DNA of 64,000 bases from Cronobacter sakazakii (GTDB taxonomy: Bacteria > Pseudomonadota > Gammaproteobacteria > Enterobacterales > Enterobacteriaceae). Positions 58,178 through 64,000 of the stretch are shown here, one piece after another (the stretch's first letter is position 1; each line of letters opens with the position of its first letter). The notes beneath the pieces are model-generated. The model did no database searches and was not told where the DNA came from. It was given only the letters and a program-made list of their open reading frames with translations. A program made the translations under genes and the position numbers. The DNA lies in NCBI RefSeq assembly GCF_000982825.1, contig NZ_CP011047.1, forward strand, positions 2,914,001-2,978,000, in the 5' to 3' direction.

Positions 58178-58571
58178 CTCCTTACAAACAGGGGGATAGT
58201 GTACGTCTCACCGGGTGCGATGGGCAAATTTTCCCTTCGATTTACAGGGCTTTTCAAAAAGGTCCACTGGTGGCGTTAATCACTTTTGCATGCTAATAAA
58301 GTTGCGTAACGAATTTTATCAGGTAGAGTGTGACGCTTTCGCAAATCTGGCAACAGAATTGCTTGACATTCGACCGAACTTCCGTCGTGCTGTAGCGCAT
58401 TTGCACGATAAAACCTGACGACTCAGCCACCGTAGTAGCGTGAACCACGCCTGGTGATGGATTAAGGGGTTGATAACCTTTGGGGCGGCCACAATATACG
58501 AGGCTTGTCGCCAGTGACGGTGAATCAACGTGCGACGTATTCTGGAAGAATCAAATCAGGTAAAGGTGAAT
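58178..58571 (+). promoter_or_regulatory. topA upstream region
   Basis: The gap ahead of topA has a -35-like TTGACA (58363-58368) without a good -10 at ideal spacing, and several GC-rich tracts. In E. coli topA has several promoters. No gene or RNA is evident. Confidence 0.4.
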
Positions 58572-61169
58572 ATGGGTAAAGCTCTCGTCATCGTTGAGTC
58601 CCCGGCAAAAGCCAAAACGATCAACAAATATCTCGGTAAAGACTACGTGGTAAAATCCAGCGTCGGTCATATCCGGGATTTGCCGACCAGTGGCTCCGCC
58701 CCTAAAAAAAGCGCTGAATCCGCCCCGACAAAACCGGCTAAAAAAGTCAAAAAAGATGAACGCGGCGCGTTAGTCAACCGCATGGGCGTCGATCCCTGGC
58801 ATAACTGGGAAGCACACTATGAAGTGCTGCCCGGTAAAGAAAAAGTGGTTTCTGAACTGAAATCGCTGGCTGAAAAAGCTGACCACATCTATCTCGCCAC
58901 CGACCTTGACCGCGAAGGGGAAGCCATTGCCTGGCACCTGCGGGAAGTGATCGGTGGTGACGACACGCGCTATAGCCGCGTCGTGTTTAACGAAATTACC
59001 AAAAATGCGATCCGTCAGGCGTTTGAAAAGCCGGGCGAGCTGAATATCGATCGCGTTAACGCCCAGCAGGCGCGCCGTTTCATGGACCGCGTGGTGGGGT
59101 ATATGGTCTCCCCGCTGCTGTGGAAGAAAATCGCCCGCGGGCTGTCCGCAGGTCGCGTGCAGTCTGTCGCAGTACGTCTGGTGGTCGAGCGCGAGCGTGA
59201 AATTAAAGCGTTTGTGCCGGAAGAGTTCTGGGAAGTGGACGCGCTGCTCTCAACGCCGAAGAGCGACCAGCTCAGCGTTCAGGTCACGCATCATAAAGAT
59301 AAACCGTTCCGTCCGGTAAACCGTCAGGATACCGAAGCGGCGGTCGCGCTGCTGAAAGCGGCAAGCTATCAGGTTATCGAGCGTGAAGATAAGCCGACCA
59401 GCAGCAAACCGGGCGCGCCTTTTATTACCTCCACGCTTCAGCAGGCGGCGAGTACGCGCCTGGGCTTTGGCGTGAAGAAAACCATGATGATGGCCCAGCG
59501 TCTCTACGAGGCGGGTTACATCACTTATATGCGTACCGACTCCACCAACCTGAGTCAGGACGCGGTAAGCATGGTGCGTAACTATATCGGCGAGGAGTTC
59601 GGCAAGAAATATCTGCCGGAGAACCCGAACCAGTACGCCAGCAAAGAGAACTCTCAGGAAGCGCATGAGGCAATTCGTCCTTCAGATGTCAGCGTGCTGG
59701 CGGAATCACTGAAGGACATGGAAAACGACGCGCAGAAACTGTATCAGCTGATCTGGCGTCAGTTCGTTGCCTGTCAGATGACGCCGGCGCAGTACGACTC
59801 CACGACGCTGACCGTCGCTGCGGGTGATTTCCGCCTGAAAGCGCGCGGTCGCATTCTGCGCTTTGACGGCTGGACCAAAGTGATGCCTGCGCTGCGCAAA
59901 GGCGATGAAGACCGCACGCTGCCTGCGGTTAACCAGGGCGATAAGCTTTCTCTGGTTGAGCTGACCCCTGCACAGCACTTCACCAAGCCGCCTGCGCGCT
60001 TTAGCGAAGCGTCACTGGTGAAAGAGCTGGAAAAACGCGGTATCGGCCGCCCGTCGACCTACGCCTCAATCATCTCGACCATTCAGGATCGCGGCTATGT
60101 GCGCGTTGAAAACCGTCGCTTCTATGCCGAAAAAATGGGTGAAATCGTCACCGATCGCCTGGAAGAGAACTTCCCTGAGCTGATGAACTTTGATTTCACC
60201 GCGCAGATGGAAGACTCTCTCGATCAGGTGGCCAACCATGAAGCCGAATGGCGCGCGGTGCTGGATACTTTCTTCGACGACTTCTCAAGACAGCTGGACA
60301 CCGCCGAAAAAGATCCTGAAGAGGGCGGTATGCGCCCGAACCAGATGGTGCTTACCAGCATTGACTGCCCGACCTGTGGTCGCCCGATGGGCATCCGTAC
60401 TGCCAGCACGGGCGTATTCCTGGGCTGCTCCGGCTACGCGCTGTCGCCGAAAGAGCGTTGCAAAACCACCATTAACCTGGTGCCGGAAAACGAAGTGCTG
60501 AACGTACTGGAAGGCGATGACGCGGAAACTAACGCGCTGCGCGCCAAACGTCGCTGCCAGAAGTGTGGCACGGCGATGGACAGCTACCTTATCGATCCGA
60601 AGCGCAAACTGCACGTGTGCGGTAATAACCCGTCCTGTGATGGCTATGAAGTCGAAGAGGGCGAGTTCCGCATTAAGGGTTATGACGGTCCGGTAGTAGA
60701 GTGCGAAAAATGCGGTTCTGAAATGCACCTGAAGATGGGGCGTTTCGGTAAGTACATGGCGTGTACCAACGACGAGTGTAAAAATACCCGTAAGATCCTG
60801 CGTAACGGTGAAGTCGCGCCGCCGAAGGAAGATCCGGTGCCGCTGCCTGAACTGCCGTGCGAGAAGTCAGACGCTTACTTCGTCCTGCGTGACGGTGCCG
60901 CTGGCGTGTTCCTTGCCGCGAATACGTTCCCGAAATCGCGCGAAACCCGCGCGCCGCTGGTGGAAGAGCTGCAACGCTTCCGTGACCGCCTGCCGGAAAA
61001 ACTGCGTTATCTGGCGGATGCGCCTGCAAAGGATCCGGAAGGCAACCCGGCCGTGGTTCGCTTCAGCCGTAAAACCAAACAGCAGTATGTGGCGTCGGAA
61101 AAAGACGGCAAGGCCACCGGCTGGTCTGCATTCTATGTTGACGGTAAGTGGGCGGAAGGCAAAAAGTAA
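58572..61169 (+). CDS. topA: TopA, DNA topoisomerase I
   Basis: This 865-residue type IA enzyme relaxes negative supercoils. The Toprim domain has [11 protein letters not shown] and [12 protein letters not shown]. The active-site tyrosine lies in [12 protein letters not shown] (about 319). Three C-terminal Cys4 zinc elements are visible, such as CPTCGRPM to CSGY with C, CQKCGTAM to CGNNPSC and CEKCGSEM to CTNDEC. The start at 58572 makes exactly the E. coli length; the frame extension to 58530 is not used. H-NS (this window) and TopA both set supercoiling. Confidence 0.98.
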   Translation: MGKALVIVESPAKAKTINKYLGKDYVVKSSVGHIRDLPTSGSAPKKSAESAPTKPAKKVKKDERGALVNRMGVDPWHNWEAHYEVLPGKEKVVSELKSLAEKADHIYLATDLDREGEAIAWHLREVIGGDDTRYSRVVFNEITKNAIRQAFEKPGELNIDRVNAQQARRFMDRVVGYMVSPLLWKKIARGLSAGRVQSVAVRLVVEREREIKAFVPEEFWEVDALLSTPKSDQLSVQVTHHKDKPFRPVNRQDTEAAVALLKAASYQVIEREDKPTSSKPGAPFITSTLQQAASTRLGFGVKKTMMMAQRLYEAGYITYMRTDSTNLSQDAVSMVRNYIGEEFGKKYLPENPNQYASKENSQEAHEAIRPSDVSVLAESLKDMENDAQKLYQLIWRQFVACQMTPAQYDSTTLTVAAGDFRLKARGRILRFDGWTKVMPALRKGDEDRTLPAVNQGDKLSLVELTPAQHFTKPPARFSEASLVKELEKRGIGRPSTYASIISTIQDRGYVRVENRRFYAEKMGEIVTDRLEENFPELMNFDFTAQMEDSLDQVANHEAEWRAVLDTFFDDFSRQLDTAEKDPEEGGMRPNQMVLTSIDCPTCGRPMGIRTASTGVFLGCSGYALSPKERCKTTINLVPENEVLNVLEGDDAETNALRAKRRCQKCGTAMDSYLIDPKRKLHVCGNNPSCDGYEVEEGEFRIKGYDGPVVECEKCGSEMHLKMGRFGKYMACTNDECKNTRKILRNGEVAPPKEDPVPLPELPCEKSDAYFVLRDGAAGVFLAANTFPKSRETRAPLVEELQRFRDRLPEKLRYLADAPAKDPEGNPAVVRFSRKTKQQYVASEKDGKATGWSAFYVDGKWAEGKK

Positions 61170-61190
61170 GCCTGCCGCGTGCAAAAACGA

Positions 61191-61214
61191 AGGCCAGCGC
61201 AAGCTGGCCTTTTG
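61191..61214 (+). terminator. topA terminator
   Basis: AGGCCAGC pairs with GCTGGCCT around four bases and is followed by TTT; a short but strong hairpin after topA. Confidence 0.75.
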
Positions 61215-61247
61215 CGTTTATAACGACCTTATTATTTTTTTCACTGA

Positions 61248-62330
<1,083 letters not shown>

Positions 62331-62337
62331 TGCCAGC

Positions 62338-62375
62338 GCGTACCTTTTCACTGGTGCAAAGGTACGCACGTTTTT
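62338..62375 (+). terminator. cysB terminator
   Basis: GCGTACCTTT pairs with AAAGGTACGC around ten bases, then ACGTTTTT. The IS1 inserted 12 bp later leaves it intact. Confidence 0.85.
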
Positions 62376-62401
62376 CCCGCCTTTTAGGTAATGACTCCAA
62401 C

Positions 62402-62905
62402 TTATTGATAGTGTTTTATGTTCAGATAATGCCCGATGACTTTGTCATGCAGCTCCACCGATTTTGAGAACGACAGCGACTTCCGTCCCAGCCGTGCCAG
62501 GTGCTGCCTCAGATTCAGGTTATGCCGCTCAATTCGCTGCGTATATCGCTTGCTGATTACGTGCAGCTTTCCCTTCAGGCGGGATTCATACAGCGGCCAG
62601 CCATCCGTCATCCATATCACCACGTCAAAGGGTGACAGCAGGCTCATAAGACGCCCCAGCGTCGCCATAGTGCGTTCACCGAATACGTGCGCAACAACCG
62701 TCTTCCGGAGCCTGTCATACGCGTAAAACAGCCAGCGCTGGCGCGATTTAGCCCCGACGTATCCCCACTGTTCGTCCATTTCCGCGCAGACGATGACGTC
62801 ACTGCCCGGCTGTATGCGCGAGGTTACCGACTGCGGCCTGAGTTTTTTAAATGGCGGAAAATCGTGTTGAGGCCAACGCCCATAATGCGGGCGGTTGCCC
62901 GGCAT
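62402..62905 (-). CDS. insB: IS1 InsB (C-terminal part of the frameshift transposase)
   Basis: This 167-residue frame encodes the catalytic half of IS1 transposase. It ends [13 protein letters not shown] as usual. The active enzyme, InsAB', is made by -1 frameshifting from insA at an A6C slippery site (complement at 62842-62848). The DDE-type acidic residues include [11 protein letters not shown] and WMTDGWPLY. It has no interrupting stop. Confidence 0.95.
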   Translation of the reverse strand: MPGNRPHYGRWPQHDFPPFKKLRPQSVTSRIQPGSDVIVCAEMDEQWGYVGAKSRQRWLFYAYDRLRKTVVAHVFGERTMATLGRLMSLLSPFDVVIWMTDGWPLYESRLKGKLHVISKRYTQRIERHNLNLRQHLARLGRKSLSFSKSVELHDKVIGHYLNIKHYQ

Positions 62906-63099
62906 CCAACGCCATTCATGGCCATATCAATGATTTTCTGGTGCGTACCGGGTTGAGAAGCGGTGTAAGTGAACTGCAGTTGCCATGTTTTACGGCAGTG
63001 AGAGCAGAGATAGCGCTGATGTCCGGCGGTGCTTTTGCCGTTACGCACCACCCCGTCAGTAGCTGAACAGGAGGGACAGCTGATAGAAACAGAAGCCAC
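62824..63099 (-). CDS. insA: IS1 InsA (zinc-finger DNA-binding repressor)
   Basis: This 91-residue protein has an N-terminal zinc finger (CPSCSATDG and CSHCRKTW) and a helix-turn-helix ([19 protein letters not shown]). Alone it represses IS1; with the frameshift it supplies the N-terminus of transposase. One residue differs from the usual form (NTIFRHL versus NTILRHL). Confidence 0.95.
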   Translation of the reverse strand: MASVSISCPSCSATDGVVRNGKSTAGHQRYLCSHCRKTWQLQFTYTASQPGTHQKIIDMAMNGVGCRATARIMGVGLNTIFRHLKNSGRSR

Positions 63100-63163
63100 T
63101 GGAGCACCTCAAAAACACCATCATACACTAAATCAGTAAGTTGGCAGCATCACCCGCCTTTTA

Positions 63164-63463
63164 TTCAAATTAAAAACATAATCATTCGTACTAAGTGAAA
63201 TTATTATCGCGCATTCCCTTATTAAAGGTATGGGTAAGGTGTCGCCGCGTCACGACAAAAGTAGGAAATAATTCTTAGCTACGCAAATTCACAACTTCAA
63301 TAATTTATTTCACGTCAAAAGATTGAATATTTTCTCTAAAAATGATCGTAAAGACGCTGGATTTTTGGCTGGTTTTTATTTAGGATTTATCTCAACTGAT
63401 GATTACTTCTGCCAATTGTTTGGTGTCCATATGATAAGCAATGTCGATTGTACGAGGTTAGCA
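63164..63463. other. AT-rich gap between IS1 and ymiA
   Basis: About 300 bp rich in A and T without a supported gene. It is the sequence formerly adjoining cysB, separated from it by IS1, and probably holds the ymiA promoter. No element was assigned. Confidence 0.5.
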
Positions 63464-63592
63464 ATGCCATCAGAAAGCGACGATTCGCAAAGAGATCCTG
63501 ATCTTAAGCGTAAAGCGTGGCTGGCGGTGTTCGGCATCTCAACCCTGTTCTGGATTGGGATTGCGCTTCTGGTGTGGACATTTTGGGGTTAA
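63464..63592 (+). CDS. ymiA: YmiA, small inner membrane protein
   Basis: This 42-residue protein begins MPSESDDSQRDPDLKRK and then has one hydrophobic helix (AWLAVFGISTLFWIGIALLVW). It matches E. coli YmiA (46 residues). E. coli starts five residues earlier with ATG; here that codon is ACG, so the internal ATG at 63464 with GAGG upstream is used. Its role is unknown. Confidence 0.85.
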   Translation: MPSESDDSQRDPDLKRKAWLAVFGISTLFWIGIALLVWTFWG

Positions 63593-63594
63593 GC

Positions 63595-63771
63595 ATGGCT
63601 TTACAACAGCACGCTTTCACTCGTTCGCCAATATGTCAACCAGATGACAGGCACGAAAGCAGCCCAAAAGGGGGTTTTTCGACCCTCCCGACGGGCTGGA
63701 AGCTAACAAAAGAGCAACAAGATTTTATCGCTTTATTTTCGGAAGAAGATCACAAAAACAATAAACGCTAA
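63595..63771 (+). CDS. Small protein in the yciX position
   Basis: This 58-residue protein (MALQQHAFTRSPICQPDD, then GWKLTKEQQDFIALFSEEDH) starts two bases after the ymiA stop, so the two are likely co-translated. Its position corresponds to the small gene yciX between ymiA and acnA in E. coli; identity is inferred from position. The ribosome site is weak (GGGG). Confidence 0.65.
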   Translation: MALQQHAFTRSPICQPDDRHESSPKGGFSTLPTGWKLTKEQQDFIALFSEEDHKNNKR

Positions 63772-63921
63772 CTGGCGTAGATAATAAAAAACAAGAGTTT
63801 AATTTAAGCTAAATTTATCTGTTCTCGTTGTTAACGCAGCGAGGAAAATTACACACAGCAATCTTTACATTTCTGGCAAGCGCCAGAGCGATCAATGGTT
63901 TTAATTATTGGTGTAACAGGT

Positions 63922-64000
63922 ATGAATAATCAGCTCACGCTCAAATACTGGTCATGGATTGGCGCATTTACCGTTTCCTCCTTGTTCTGGTGTCAGCTTG
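63922..64000 (+). CDS. Start of a small membrane protein (3' end outside window)
   Basis: ATG at 63922 follows an AACAGG-type ribosome site. The visible 26 codons read MNNQLTLKYWSWIGAFTVSS then LFWCQL, a hydrophobic helix similar to YmiA in the W-x3-F-x2-S-x-LFW pattern. It may be a second YmiA-like small protein ahead of acnA. The frame is open at the window end. Confidence 0.5.
   Translation, partial: MNNQLTLKYWSWIGAFTVSSLFWCQL

Larger units (their letters stand above)
62378..63163 (-). mobile_element. IS1 with 9-bp target duplication
   Basis: The element spans 62387-63154, exactly 768 bp. Its ends are the IS1 inverted repeats: the plus-strand left end is GGTAATGACTCCAACTTATT and the right end is the complement of GGTGATGCTGCCAACTTACT. 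Both flanks carry CGCCTTTTA (62378-62386 and 63155-63163), a perfect nine-base duplication. The transposase genes run on the minus strand. Perfect ends and duplication point to a recent insertion. Confidence 0.98.

Noticed and set aside
62387..63154. Possible disruption of cysB or ymiA by IS1
   Set aside because: The cysB frame and terminator end before the left end, and ymiA starts 309 bp after the right duplication, so neither coding frame is broken.

Overview
The window reads as a chromosomal segment of an enterobacterium. Nearly every gene is a close match to a known Escherichia coli K-12 protein, and the order follows the E. coli narL-to-acnA region: ychO, narL, narX, narK, narGHJI, tyrosine tRNA genes, purU, ychJ, rssB, galU, hns, tdk, adhE, ychE, oppABCDF, yciU, clsA, yciY, yciI, tonB, yciA, yciB, yciC, ompW, trpABCDE, yciV, yciO, rluB, btuR, yciK, sohB, yciN, topA, cysB, ymiA. 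Coding DNA is GC-rich, and several genes differ from E. coli: ugd plus a UDP-glucuronate epimerase after galU, an iroN-type receptor beside tonB, an extra ion channel after oppF, and no rssA, kch or yciGFE. This suggests a relative such as Cronobacter or Enterobacter; the genus is inferred, not proven.

Region by region. Positions 1-12.7 kb hold anaerobic nitrate respiration: the NarX-NarL sensor-regulator pair, the NarK transporter and the NarGHI nitrate reductase with its chaperone NarJ. FNR-type boxes precede narK and narG. Positions 12.8-14.6 kb hold a divergent AraC-type regulator and a short-chain dehydrogenase that are foreign to the E. coli order. Positions 14.6-15.6 kb hold a tyrT-like stable-RNA operon on the minus strand with two intact tRNA-Tyr genes, one broken copy and tRNA-derived repeats. 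Positions 15.7-23.6 kb hold purU, ychJ, rssB, a nucleotide-sugar cluster (galU, ugd, epimerase), hns and tdk. Positions 23.9-34.1 kb hold adhE, ychE and the oligopeptide permease operon.

Positions 34.1-45.2 kb are membrane and envelope functions: a voltage-gated-type channel with a zinc ribbon, yciU, cardiolipin synthase, tonB, the Fur-boxed siderophore receptor, yciB, yciC, a cysteine-cluster protein and ompW. Positions 45.6-52.4 kb hold the complete trp operon with leader peptide, attenuator and operator. Positions 52.4-62.4 kb hold RNA and DNA housekeeping genes: rnm (yciV), yciO, rluB, btuR, yciK, sohB, yciN, topA, cysB. A complete 768-bp IS1 with a perfect 9-bp target duplication sits just behind the cysB terminator, ahead of the small membrane gene ymiA and two further small reading frames at the window end.

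I did not find a multi-gene defence system, prophage, CRISPR array or an obviously new pathway. The least ordinary signals are the tyrosine tRNA locus, where about 67 bp is inserted at one T-loop position in three tRNA-derived units, the channel with a C-terminal zinc ribbon, the 16-bp inverted repeat over the adhE leader, and a few unrecognised small reading frames.
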